A DNA stretch of 64,000 nucleotides from Chitinophaga oryziterrae (GTDB lineage: Bacteria; Bacteroidota; Bacteroidia; Chitinophagales; Chitinophagaceae), in NCBI RefSeq assembly GCF_009758125.1, contig NZ_WRXO01000008.1, forward strand, positions 62,001 to 126,000, written 5' to 3'. Each line of letters begins with the position of its first letter. Position 1 is the first letter of the stretch. The notes under the pieces are model-generated. The model saw nothing but the letters and a program-made list of their open reading frames with translations. It was not told the DNA's origin and searched no databases. A program made the translations under genes and the position numbers. Shown piece by piece: positions 46,445 through 55,614 of this stretch.

Positions 46445-46906
46445 ATGAAACCCGTTTTATTATTAGTTGCTCTCTGTATGGCCCTACAAGGCTTTTCCCA
46501 GACTACTGTAGAATTAGTAAACCCTCCTGCCCTGGCTACTCCCAAAGGGTATTCCCATGCCGCGGTGATTGATCTGGGCACGGCTAAAATGATTATTATG
46601 TCTGGTCAGGTAGGGCTGGATAAACAAGGGACCCTGATAGGCAAAGATGATCTTGAAAAACAAACGGAGCAGGTTTTCAGGAATATTAAAAGTATTGTTG
46701 AAGCCAATGGCGGAACGATGGAGAATATTGTAAAGCTGGGGTATTTCATTACTGATGTATCGAAGATATCTGTTGTACGCTCTGTGAGGGACCAGTTTAT
46801 TAATACACAGCATCCGCCGGCGAGTACATTGGTAGAGGTTAGTAAACTGTTCAGAGATGATGTAATGATTGAAATAGAAGCGACTGCGGTTATTCCTGTG
46901 AAATAG
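46445..46906 (+). CDS. Exported Rid-family protein
   Basis: 153 residues from ATG at 46445, with a signal peptide (ALQGFSQ). The Rid core is clear (MIIMSGQVGLDKQGTLIG, IVEANGGTMENIVKLGYFIT, VEVSKL...MIEIEATAVIP). At the position of the catalytic Arg in RidA (PAR-T) it has PAS-T, so imine deaminase activity is unlikely; it belongs to a Rid branch of unknown role. Adjacent to a Gfo/Idh/MocA enzyme, 44 bp apart. Confidence 0.82.
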   Translation: MKPVLLLVALCMALQGFSQTTVELVNPPALATPKGYSHAAVIDLGTAKMIIMSGQVGLDKQGTLIGKDDLEKQTEQVFRNIKSIVEANGGTMENIVKLGYFITDVSKISVVRSVRDQFINTQHPPASTLVEVSKLFRDDVMIEIEATAVIPVK

Positions 46907-46935
46907 CGGAAATTTGGTTAATTTCCGACTTACTT

Positions 46936-47733
46936 ATGGATAATAATAAGCCCGAACTCAGAACCGTCAATGTGATACGATATGTCACACCATTGCGCGA
47001 AGGAGGCTCATTACCTGCTATTGCAGAAGCAGATGATGGGTTTCTGTACGTACTTAAATTCCGTGGCGCCGGACAAGGCGTAAAAGCGCTGGTAGCAGAA
47101 TTAATAGGGGGCGAGATAGCCCGTACCCTTGGAATAAAAATGCCGGAACTGGTATTTGCCAACCTCGATGAAGCCTTTGGCAGAACAGAACCGGATGAAG
47201 AAATACAGGACCTGCTGAAGGCAAGCGTAGGCCTTAACCTGGCCTTGCATTACCTGTCCGGGGCCATCACTTTTGACCCTACTGTTAATAAGGTACCCTC
47301 TAAAGTGGCCTCACAGATCGTATGGCTTGATTGCCTGCTCACCAACGTAGACCGTACTGCCCGTAATACCAATATGCTGGTATGGCACCAGGAGTTATGG
47401 CTGATAGATCATGGCGCTTCTCTTTATTTTCATCATTCCTGGCAAAACTGGGAAGAACAGGCTAAACGTCCGTTCCTACATGTAAAGGACCATGTGCTGC
47501 TGCCCCAGGCATCTGAACTGGAAGAAGTGGATGCGGCGTTCCGCGCTATCCTTACTCCGGAAAAGATAAAGGCGATTGTCTCCGTAGTGCCGGACGCATG
47601 GCTGGCTTCAGGATCAGAAGAAGAAACTGCGGAAGAACGCAGACAGGTATATGCGCAATTTTTAACGTTAAGAATCGCTAGCTCAGAAATCTTTGTAAAA
47701 GAAGCACAAAATGCAAGAAAATCACTTATTTGA
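46936..47733 (+). CDS. HipA-like kinase (HipA_2)
   Basis: 265 residues. TNVDRTARNTNML corresponds to the catalytic loop of HipA-type kinases and LWLIDHGASLYF to the metal-binding DxG segment. The protein is shorter than HipA and lacks its N-terminal subdomain. It overlaps by 23 bases a DUF3037 gene, the partner seen with this family. A toxin, immunity or signalling role is not established. Confidence 0.75.
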   Translation: MDNNKPELRTVNVIRYVTPLREGGSLPAIAEADDGFLYVLKFRGAGQGVKALVAELIGGEIARTLGIKMPELVFANLDEAFGRTEPDEEIQDLLKASVGLNLALHYLSGAITFDPTVNKVPSKVASQIVWLDCLLTNVDRTARNTNMLVWHQELWLIDHGASLYFHHSWQNWEEQAKRPFLHVKDHVLLPQASELEEVDAAFRAILTPEKIKAIVSVVPDAWLASGSEEETAEERRQVYAQFLTLRIASSEIFVKEAQNARKSLI

Positions 47734-48091
47734 GTATGCCGTTATTCGGGTTATGCCACGGGTTGAACGGGAAGAATTCCTCAATATCGGTGTCATTCTT
47801 TATTGTAAACAACAAAGGTTTCTACAGGCGATCTATACACTGGATGAACAAAGGCTTTCTGCTTTTTGCGGTTCTTTAGATATAGCTGTACTAAAAGAAT
47901 ATCTCCATGCATTTGATCAGATCTGCATAGGGAATAAAACAGGAACTATTGCCCGCCTGGACATGGCCTCCCGTTTCCGCTGGCTCACAGCTACACGCAG
48001 CACGATATTACAGACATCCAAAGTACATCCGGGATTTACCAGTAATCCACAGGCGACACTTATCAGGCTGCATGAGCAATTAGTATTGTAA
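47711..48091 (+). CDS. DUF3037 protein
   Basis: 126 residues starting MQENHLFEYAVIRVMPRVER, the typical start of DUF3037 (FxYAVIRxVPRxEREEFxNVGVIL). Function unknown; translationally coupled to the HipA-like kinase gene. Confidence 0.82.
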   Translation: MQENHLFEYAVIRVMPRVEREEFLNIGVILYCKQQRFLQAIYTLDEQRLSAFCGSLDIAVLKEYLHAFDQICIGNKTGTIARLDMASRFRWLTATRSTILQTSKVHPGFTSNPQATLIRLHEQLVL

Positions 48092-48101
48092 AATCTTATA
48101 C

Positions 48102-48785
48102 ATGAAAATCTTAATCATAGAAGATGAAAAAGAACTGTCGGATAGTATCTGTACTTATCTGAACAATGAAAACTTCATTTGCGAAGCAGCATACGATTTC
48201 AATACTGCCAGCGAAAAGATTCATCTTTATGATTATGCCTGCATCATACTGGATATCACTATCCCTCATGGAAATGGTCTTGATATCCTCAAAGAATTAA
48301 AAACATCCAATAAATCAGAAGGGATACTTATCATCAGCGCTAAAAACTCTCTGGATGATAAAGTACACGGGCTTAACCTGGGTGCAGATGATTATCTCAC
48401 AAAACCTTTTCATCTCCCTGAATTAGGCGCCCGGGTATCTGCCATTATACGAAGGAAATCCTTTGAAGGAAAGACTATTATCAAGTTAGATTGCCTTACG
48501 CTTAATATTCAGAATAAAACATTGACCGGCACAAAAGGCGTCCTCGTTGATCTTACCAGAAAAGAATATGAACTACTGGTATACTTCTTCGCCAATAAAA
48601 ACCGTGTCATCACCAAAGAAGCCATCGTAGAGCATTTATGGGGAGATGATATTGATATGGCCGGCAGTTATGATTTCATTTATACCCATATCAAAAACCT
48701 GCGTAAGAAACTGATGCAGGCAGGATGCCCCGATTATATTAAAGCCGTGTATGGCATGGGTTATAAGTTCACCATTAATCAATAA
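48102..48785 (+). CDS. OmpR-family response regulator
   Basis: 227 residues: receiver (D51 in ILDIT, K in TKPF) and a winged-helix DNA-binding domain (about 130-225). Six bases before its sensor kinase. Confidence 0.92.
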   Translation: MKILIIEDEKELSDSICTYLNNENFICEAAYDFNTASEKIHLYDYACIILDITIPHGNGLDILKELKTSNKSEGILIISAKNSLDDKVHGLNLGADDYLTKPFHLPELGARVSAIIRRKSFEGKTIIKLDCLTLNIQNKTLTGTKGVLVDLTRKEYELLVYFFANKNRVITKEAIVEHLWGDDIDMAGSYDFIYTHIKNLRKKLMQAGCPDYIKAVYGMGYKFTINQ

Positions 48786-48791
48786 ATCAAT

Positions 48792-50063
48792 ATGAAACTA
48801 TTTACCAAATACAACCGTATTAACCTGTTTGTAATGGTAATTGTTTTCCTGTTATCCAGTTGCGCGTATTACATTGTACTGAGTTACGTATTGCTGAATG
48901 AATCAGACAGAGATCTGACTGTGATTAAAGGTAAACTCGAAGAATATGTAGCGGAATATCATCAGCTTCCTACCAACAGACAGATAGATGATGAGCAGAT
49001 CATTTATACACCTACATCTTTCCCGGGAACAGGGTCTCATATACAATTCAGCAAGCTGTACGATCCTGAAGAGAAAAAGAAGGCGACCTTCCGGGTGCTT
49101 ACTTTTTTTATCCTGGCAGGAGAAAAAAATTATGAGGTCACTATCATCAAACCAACAGAAGCTACCATAAGACTTTTACGCACGATCGTTATACTTACCA
49201 TCGCGACTATCTTCATCATCAGCATCTCTTCCCTGCTTATCAACCGTCTTGTACTACATAAATTATGGCAGCCATTTTACAGGACGATAGATATTATGCG
49301 GAATTTCAAGTTAGGTACGAAGGAGCGGCTTACACTGCCTGAAACAGATATTGAGGAGTTCTCTTTTATGAATATGAGTCTTCAGCATGTAGCCAGGAAA
49401 GCAGATGATGAATACCTGGTGCTGAAAGAATTTACGGAGAATGCTTCTCATGAAATACAAACGCCGCTGGCAATCATCCGTTCTAAACTCGACCTGCTGA
49501 TACAGGATGAGAACCTGTCTGAAACGCAGAGCAAGACATTACAGAGCGCGTATATGGGGATTAAGAAGATTTCCCGTTTGAACCAGTCTTTATTGCTGCT
49601 GACCAAAATAGATAACTACCAGTTTACGAATGTTCAGGTAATAGATATTAAAGAGAATATAGAAGAAAAGATTGCCCAGTTCCAGGAGCTATGGCAGAAT
49701 AATCAGATAGAAGTGATTAAAACACTGGCCCCGGCTACCATCAATGCCAATCCTGAACTGATAGAGATCCTGCTGAATAATTTACTGAGCAATGCTACGA
49801 AGCATAATATGACGGGGGGATCTATCGGCATTACTTTGAAAGAAAACAGTCTGGAGATTTGTAATACCGGTCCGGCCCACGCCCTTGACCAGTCGCGGTT
49901 ATTCCAGCGCTTTTATAAAGAGGTCCCACACAGTAACCACAATGGCCTCGGGCTATCCATTATCAAGCAGATTTGCGAGGTATCAGGGATTACACCTCAG
50001 TATTCATTTAAAGAGAATAAACACTTCTTTCTCCTTAGCTGGACCTCTGGAAAAATATTATAA
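48792..50063 (+). CDS. Sensor histidine kinase
   Basis: 423 residues: two transmembrane helices (about 10-36 and 130-152) flanking a periplasmic domain of about 95 residues, HisKA with H220 (ENASHEIQTPL), and HATPase (NLLSNATKHN, GLGLSIIKQI). Signal unknown. It is followed two bases later (or eight, if the downstream ATG is used) by a VIT-type transporter gene, which may be its target. Confidence 0.92.
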   Translation: MKLFTKYNRINLFVMVIVFLLSSCAYYIVLSYVLLNESDRDLTVIKGKLEEYVAEYHQLPTNRQIDDEQIIYTPTSFPGTGSHIQFSKLYDPEEKKKATFRVLTFFILAGEKNYEVTIIKPTEATIRLLRTIVILTIATIFIISISSLLINRLVLHKLWQPFYRTIDIMRNFKLGTKERLTLPETDIEEFSFMNMSLQHVARKADDEYLVLKEFTENASHEIQTPLAIIRSKLDLLIQDENLSETQSKTLQSAYMGIKKISRLNQSLLLLTKIDNYQFTNVQVIDIKENIEEKIAQFQELWQNNQIEVIKTLAPATINANPELIEILLNNLLSNATKHNMTGGSIGITLKENSLEICNTGPAHALDQSRLFQRFYKEVPHSNHNGLGLSIIKQICEVSGITPQYSFKENKHFFLLSWTSGKIL

Positions 50064-50071
50064 ATTTGAAT

Positions 50072-50758
50072 ATGCAGCATACAGAACAACATCTTAAAAG
50101 CTCTGACTTTATTACGGACATGGTCATAGGTATGAGTGACGGGCTGACCGTCCCCTTTGCGCTGGCGGCAGGGCTTAGTAGCGCAGTAAGCAGTAACAAT
50201 ATCATTATCACCGCTGGTATCGCCGAAATAGTAGCCGGCTGTATTGCCATGGGCTTGGGCGGCTTTTTAGCCGGGAGAACAGAACTGGAACATTACCAGA
50301 GTGAGCTGAAAAGGGAATATGATGAGGTGGAAAAAGTGCCCGCCAAGGAAATGGAAGAGGTGAAGGAAGTCTTTGCCGAATATGGGCTTAGTACGGAAGC
50401 CCAGGACCTGATAGCCAATGAACTGGCGAAAGATAAAACCAAGTGGGTGAATTTTATGATGAAGTTTGAGCTTGGACTGGAACCCCCTAATCCTAACCGG
50501 GCCGTTCAGAGCGCCCTTACCATTGGAGCATCTTATTTTGTGGGAGGCCTGCTTCCCCTTTCCGGTTATATTTTCACATCTACTCCTCTGCAGGGACTGG
50601 CAGTGTCCGCTATTCTTACGATTATCTGTCTTTTTGTATTTGGATTCTTCAAGAGTAAAGTAACAGGACAACCGCCCATTCAGGGCGCATTAAAAGTAAC
50701 GATGATAGGTTTACTGGCCGCAGGCGCGGCTTTTGGTATAGCTAAAGTAGTAGCATAA
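50072..50758 (+). CDS. VIT1/CCC1 family metal transporter
   Basis: 228 residues from ATG at 50072; a TTG at 50066 would add two. The first helix MVIGMSDGLTVPFALAAGLS, the central acidic cytoplasmic segment and FELGLEPPNP are CCC1 hallmarks. Relatives carry Fe2+ or Mn2+ out of the cytosol. It is the third gene of the two-component operon, suggesting control by that kinase/regulator. Confidence 0.85.
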   Translation: MQHTEQHLKSSDFITDMVIGMSDGLTVPFALAAGLSSAVSSNNIIITAGIAEIVAGCIAMGLGGFLAGRTELEHYQSELKREYDEVEKVPAKEMEEVKEVFAEYGLSTEAQDLIANELAKDKTKWVNFMMKFELGLEPPNPNRAVQSALTIGASYFVGGLLPLSGYIFTSTPLQGLAVSAILTIICLFVFGFFKSKVTGQPPIQGALKVTMIGLLAAGAAFGIAKVVA

Positions 50759-50841
50759 GACAATGTAAATATCATGTATTAGGATGTACATATTATCGGT
50801 TGCCCCGGCTGTTAGTGAGATAATAAGTAACTTTAATTGAC

Positions 50842-52245
50842 ATGAATAATATTACAACTGAATGGCTGCAATCTGTAGAAGTACTACAGGATGTTCCCAT
50901 AGACCAGCTTCAATGGCTGATAGACCAGAGTGAGCAACTCACCATACCAGCAGGTGGTTTTTTATTCAAAAACGGAGACCCATTAGTATCTACACAATTT
51001 ATTGTATCCGGCGTGGTGCGATTGTGCCGGATCATGAATGACAATAAGGCCTACGAGGTTGCCCGTTTTGATGACAAATACATTATCGGTTACCTGCCCT
51101 TTTCAAGAGGACTCGTCTCGGCTCTTAACTGCGAGGCAGTTGTAGACACTGTCATCATGAGTTTTCCCATTGGGAAAATGAATGAACTAATCCGTAATTA
51201 TTTTGAACTGACACAGGCGCTGGTGCATGTGATGACCAACAGGGTACGTAACTATGCCGCTATTGTACAGCAGAATGAAAAGATGGTAGCGCTGGGTAAA
51301 CTCTCTGCCGGTCTGGCACATGAGCTTAATAATCCCGCAGCAGCTGTCGTGCGTGGGGCCGTGACCTTAAAAAAACACCTGCACTTATTACCGCAATCAT
51401 TTAAGGATATCATTTCGATAAGGATGAGTCCTGAAGATGTAGATATCGTGAATGAGAGAATGTTTGCAGTATTGAACCGGGCAGATAAACCGGTGTTATC
51501 TTTATTAGAGAGATCTGACAAAGAAGATGAACTGACGGACTGGATGGATAATCACGGGATAGCGAATAGCGTGGAGCTGGCGGAGAATCTTGTTGATTTT
51601 GGGTTTACAGTGAGCGATCTGGAGTCTTTTAAGGAACATATACCTACTGTCCATCTCTCTGCCATCTTTATGTGGATCAATAATAACCTTGTGACTGAAA
51701 AGATGGTGACTGATATTGAAGAGGCCTCCAGCCGTATCGCACACCTGGTAGGCTCTATCAAAACATTCACCCATATGGACCAGGGGCTGGAGAAGCAACT
51801 GACAGATATCCATAGCGGTATCAACAATACACTGACCATCCTTCAATATAAGATCCGTAAAGGGAATGTTGAACTGGTAGAGCGTTTTGACAAGGACCTG
51901 CCGCAGATAATGGCCTTTGTCGGGGAATTGAACCAGATATGGACAAACCTGATCGACAATGCGCTGGACGCTATGGAGCCTAATCAAAAAGGTATCTTAG
52001 AAATATATACGTTGAGAGAGGGGGATTATATACAGGTTTGTATCATTGATAATGGCCCGGGAATTCCTGAGGCTGTTATGTCGAAGATCTTTGATCCTTT
52101 CTTCACTACTAAAGAAGTAGGAAAAGGAACCGGACTGGGACTGGATATTGTGAGCCAGATCATTCGTCATCACCGTGGCAACATCAACGTTAGCTCAGAA
52201 CCAGGGCGTACGGCTTTTGTAGTTCACCTTCCGGTCAATGGATAA
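50842..52245 (+). CDS. Cyclic-nucleotide-domain histidine kinase
   Basis: 467 residues. A Crp-type sensor domain (about 35-115; IPAGGFLFKNGDPLVS) is followed by HisKA with H160 (AGLAHELNNPAAA) and a HATPase domain (NQIWTNLIDNALDAME, IDNGPGIPE, KGTGLGLDIV). No membrane helix, so it senses an intracellular signal. The sensor pocket is short; whether it binds cAMP is unclear. First gene of an operon with the receiver/FAD-reductase fusion and UBP zinc finger. Confidence 0.88.
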   Translation: MNNITTEWLQSVEVLQDVPIDQLQWLIDQSEQLTIPAGGFLFKNGDPLVSTQFIVSGVVRLCRIMNDNKAYEVARFDDKYIIGYLPFSRGLVSALNCEAVVDTVIMSFPIGKMNELIRNYFELTQALVHVMTNRVRNYAAIVQQNEKMVALGKLSAGLAHELNNPAAAVVRGAVTLKKHLHLLPQSFKDIISIRMSPEDVDIVNERMFAVLNRADKPVLSLLERSDKEDELTDWMDNHGIANSVELAENLVDFGFTVSDLESFKEHIPTVHLSAIFMWINNNLVTEKMVTDIEEASSRIAHLVGSIKTFTHMDQGLEKQLTDIHSGINNTLTILQYKIRKGNVELVERFDKDLPQIMAFVGELNQIWTNLIDNALDAMEPNQKGILEIYTLREGDYIQVCIIDNGPGIPEAVMSKIFDPFFTTKEVGKGTGLGLDIVSQIIRHHRGNINVSSEPGRTAFVVHLPVNG

Positions 52246-52269
52246 TTTGCATATTTAAACTGGTATTAT

Positions 52270-53952
52270 ATGCCAACAGATAAAACGATGAATTTACCTA
52301 TCATTCTTTGCATCGACGACGATGCGCAAGTACTACGTGCTTTAGTCCGGGACCTTAAAAGTAAATACCGCGATCAATATAAAATAATCAGTACCGCTGA
52401 TGTGAAAGAGGCTTTGAACAGTTTACTGGAGTTAAAAAATAAAGGCGAGACAATTGCCATGTTCATCACAGATCAGCGTATGCCAGGTGTAGAAGGCGTG
52501 GCTTTCCTGGAGAAGGCGATATCATTTTATCCGGAGGCCAAACGTGTGCTACTGACAGCTTATTCAGATACAGATGCTGCTATTAAAGCGATCAACAAGG
52601 TGCAACTGGATTATTACCTGGTGAAACCCTGGGACCCACCGGAAGAGAAGCTGTACCCGGTTATCAGCGGACTGCTTGAAGACTGGCAAACTGAGTATCA
52701 TTCCGATTTTAAAGGAATTAAAGTAGTAGGACAGCAATATTCCAGAACGTCTCATACCATCAAGGAATTTCTGGCCGGGAATCTTATTCCTTATAAATGG
52801 CTGGATATACAGACGGCAGATGAAGCCACCCGTTTGCTTACACTGAATAATCTCAGCCATGATAATCTACCTGTTATCTTTTTTGAGGATGGCAGTTATC
52901 TGATTAATCCCACTATTATAGAGATTGCCCAAAAGGTGGGATTGAATCCGCAGGTGAAACATGACGTGTATGATGTGGTGATCATTGGTGGAGGTCCTGC
53001 CGGTCTTGCAGCGGGAGTGTACGGCGCTTCTGAAGGACTGAAGACATTACTGATAGAAAGACGTGCACCAGGCGGGCAGGCAGGTACCAGCTCGCGTATA
53101 GAGAACTACCTGGGCTTTCCTACAGGATTGAGTGGTGCTGAGTTGACGCGTCGTGCGGTGACCCAGGCAGCGAGATTAGGAACGGAGTTGATTACGCCAC
53201 AGTCGGTGAAGGATATCCGGCAGAAGGATGGTTATAATAAGATCATCCTGGAAGATGATACTGTCATTAACACACGTAGTGTGATTATCACTACCGGTGT
53301 TGATTACCGTACTTTAGATACAAAGGGGGTGGCTGATTTTACAGGAGCGGGAATTTATTATGGGGCTGCTATGACAGAAGCTACGGCTTGCAGGGATAAG
53401 GAAGTGTATGTTGTAGGTGGAGGTAATTCTGCTGGTCAGGCAGCAATGTATTTGTCGAAGTTTGCCCGGAATGTATATATACTGATCCGTAAAGATGATC
53501 TTAGCAGTACGATGTCTGCTTATCTTATTGAACAGATAAAAGGCGTACCTAATATTATTTTACGTCCGAAGACGGAGATCGCGGAAGCCAAAGGGTCTGA
53601 TAAATTAGAGCAGTTGACGCTGATGAATATTGAAACTTCTGAGACGACGACGGTGCAGGCGGATGCCTTATACATCTTTATAGGGGCGAAACCTTTTACA
53701 GACTGGATTGCGCTGGATATTATCAAAGACGAGAAAGGGTTTATTGAAACGGGTCGTGAGTTGAAAGGTTATGAGAACTTTACCAGGATCTGGAAAGAGA
53801 ACCGTGATCCTTATCTGCTGGAGACCAGTTGTCCGGGCATTTTTGCAGCCGGAGATGTGCGTGCGCGTGCGATGAACAGGGTGGCGGCAGCCGTGGGCGA
53901 AGGATCAATGGCTATTAGTTTTGTACATAAATATCTTGCTGAAGTAAAATAA
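52270..53952 (+). CDS. Receiver fused to a thioredoxin-reductase-like FAD protein
   Basis: 560 residues in three parts. A receiver (about 10-135) has D68 in ITDQRMPG and K119, so it should be phosphorylated by the kinase gene 24 bp upstream. A thioredoxin/glutaredoxin-like linker (about 150-225) has Y-S-R-T-S where a Cys pair is expected. The flavoprotein domain (about 232-560) has the FAD motif GGGPAG and the NAD(P) motif GGGNSAG. At the place of the reductase CxxC there is EATAC, with one Cys (C374). So no dithiol centre is visible; it may be an NAD(P)H-FAD sensor or a reductase of another partner. Confidence 0.88.
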   Translation: MPTDKTMNLPIILCIDDDAQVLRALVRDLKSKYRDQYKIISTADVKEALNSLLELKNKGETIAMFITDQRMPGVEGVAFLEKAISFYPEAKRVLLTAYSDTDAAIKAINKVQLDYYLVKPWDPPEEKLYPVISGLLEDWQTEYHSDFKGIKVVGQQYSRTSHTIKEFLAGNLIPYKWLDIQTADEATRLLTLNNLSHDNLPVIFFEDGSYLINPTIIEIAQKVGLNPQVKHDVYDVVIIGGGPAGLAAGVYGASEGLKTLLIERRAPGGQAGTSSRIENYLGFPTGLSGAELTRRAVTQAARLGTELITPQSVKDIRQKDGYNKIILEDDTVINTRSVIITTGVDYRTLDTKGVADFTGAGIYYGAAMTEATACRDKEVYVVGGGNSAGQAAMYLSKFARNVYILIRKDDLSSTMSAYLIEQIKGVPNIILRPKTEIAEAKGSDKLEQLTLMNIETSETTTVQADALYIFIGAKPFTDWIALDIIKDEKGFIETGRELKGYENFTRIWKENRDPYLLETSCPGIFAAGDVRARAMNRVAAAVGEGSMAISFVHKYLAEVK

Positions 53953-53958
53953 TTAAAC

Positions 53959-54228
53959 ATGGAACCAGATATCTGTCAACACCTGCAAGCGATCCATACG
54001 CTAAAAGTTGAGCATGAGCATGTATGTGAGGAATGTATAAAGACAGGCGATGAGTGGTTACACCTTCGTACCTGTCAGACCTGTGGGGTAACTTTATGCT
54101 GTAATGATTCCCCGAATCAGCATATGCAGAAACATTATCACAAGACGAAACATCCTGTTATTTCATCAGCAGAGCCGGGAGAGAGATGGTTGTGGTGTAA
54201 TGTGGATGAGATCATGGTAGAATATTAA
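53959..54228 (+). CDS. UBP-type zinc finger protein
   Basis: 89 residues, one zf-UBP domain: C6/H8, C23/C26, C39/C42, C47 and the histidines H55, H59, H61, H65 give the standard multi-zinc ligand set. In eukaryotes the fold binds ubiquitin C-termini; bacteria have no ubiquitin, so the ligand is unknown. Six bases after the receiver/flavoprotein gene. Confidence 0.85.
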   Translation: MEPDICQHLQAIHTLKVEHEHVCEECIKTGDEWLHLRTCQTCGVTLCCNDSPNQHMQKHYHKTKHPVISSAEPGERWLWCNVDEIMVEY

Positions 54229-54232
54229 TTTT

Positions 54233-54260
54233 ATAAAGAGGCTCCTCAGAGCCTCTTTAT
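54233..54260. terminator. Bidirectional terminator
   Basis: An 11-bp stem ATAAAGAGGCT with a six-base loop ends both the zinc-finger operon and the convergent thiolase gene. Confidence 0.88.
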
Positions 54261-55528
54261 TATTTTTCAAGTATTACGGTAGCTCCTTGTCCGCCTGCGG
54301 CACAAACAGAGATAAACCCTCTGCCACTCCCCTTCTCATGCAGTAATTTGGCCATAACAGCCAGTATACGTCCGCCGGTGGCCGCGAAAGGATGTCCTCC
54401 TGCGAGGCTGCTGCCGTTTACGTTTAGTTTGGCTTTGTCTATGCTGCCAAGGGCATGATCAATACCGAAGGTTTTCATTAGTTCCGGGCTTTTCCATATT
54501 TTAAGAATGGCCAGTACCTGTGCGGCAAAAGCTTCATGAATTTCGTAGAAATCAAAGTCCTGTAGCGTCAGTCCTGCTTTTGTGAGCATACGGTCAGCAG
54601 CATATACAGGTGATAATAAGAGGTTTTGTTTGTGCTCGATGTATTCTATGGCCGCGACTTCTGCATATGTGAGATAGGCCAGGATGGGCAGGTTATGTGC
54701 TTTTGCCCAGTCTTCACTGGCCAGCAGTATACAGGAAGCCCCATCTGTTAAAGGGGATGAATTGCCGGCGGTGAGTGTACCATTTACTTTATCGAAGGCA
54801 GGTTTCAGCTTTGCCAGTTTCTCCAGGCTGGTATCTCTTCTTAAATTATTATCCTTCCCCAGGCTAAGGAAAGGCGTTATCATATCATTAAAAAAGCCGT
54901 TATCATAAGCTTTTGCCATTTTCTGGTGGCTTTCTAATGAGTACTGGTCCTGCGCTTCTCTTGAGATATTGTAGTATTTAGCAGTGATCTCTGTATGTCC
55001 CCCCATAGATAAACCAGTCCTTGGTTCTATGTTCATGGGCGCTACAGGTGTGAGGTCTTTCAGCCGGATCTTTGAGAACTGCTTTAGTCTTGCGCCAAAG
55101 GTCTTTGCTCTTCTGGCGGATAGAAGGATCTTTCTGAGTTTTTCTCCCAGCACTAAAGGGACGTTGCTGGCAGAGTCTACGCCACCGGCAATACCGGAAT
55201 CTATCTGCCCAAGGGCTATTTTATTAGCGATGTATATCGCCGCTTCTATACCCGTGTTACAGGCCTGCTGAATATCGCAGGCGGCAGTGTTCGGGTCCAG
55301 GGAAGTACTCATCACACATTCCCGTAACAGGTTGATTTCCCAACTGTGTTTGATGACAGCACCACCGGCTACTTCGCCTAACAATTGCCCATGCAGGTGA
55401 TAACGCTCTATTAAGCCGTCGAGGGCTGCTGTCATCATATCTTTATTACCAGCCTCTGTGTAGGCAGTGTTGTTCCGGGCAAAAGGGATGCGGTTATAAC
55501 CTACGATTGCAACTTTACGTGGAATCAT
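54260..55528 (-). CDS. Thiolase (acetyl-CoA acyltransferase)
   Basis: 422 residues. C90 (QQACNTG) is the acyl-carrying Cys, the GGHPFAATG His and the SVCAAGGQG Cys near the C-terminus complete the active site. It resembles the FadI/FadA type of fatty-acid beta-oxidation thiolases. No other beta-oxidation gene is adjacent. Confidence 0.9.
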   Translation of the reverse strand: MIPRKVAIVGYNRIPFARNNTAYTEAGNKDMMTAALDGLIERYHLHGQLLGEVAGGAVIKHSWEINLLRECVMSTSLDPNTAACDIQQACNTGIEAAIYIANKIALGQIDSGIAGGVDSASNVPLVLGEKLRKILLSARRAKTFGARLKQFSKIRLKDLTPVAPMNIEPRTGLSMGGHTEITAKYYNISREAQDQYSLESHQKMAKAYDNGFFNDMITPFLSLGKDNNLRRDTSLEKLAKLKPAFDKVNGTLTAGNSSPLTDGASCILLASEDWAKAHNLPILAYLTYAEVAAIEYIEHKQNLLLSPVYAADRMLTKAGLTLQDFDFYEIHEAFAAQVLAILKIWKSPELMKTFGIDHALGSIDKAKLNVNGSSLAGGHPFAATGGRILAVMAKLLHEKGSGRGFISVCAAGGQGATVILEK

Positions 55529-55614
55529 ATAATTAGTTTAATGGTTATTCCAAAGTTCTCTTTATTTTGTCAAATGAATAAGATTGTTTTTGTTCTGGAA
55601 TATTCGGCCTTCCT

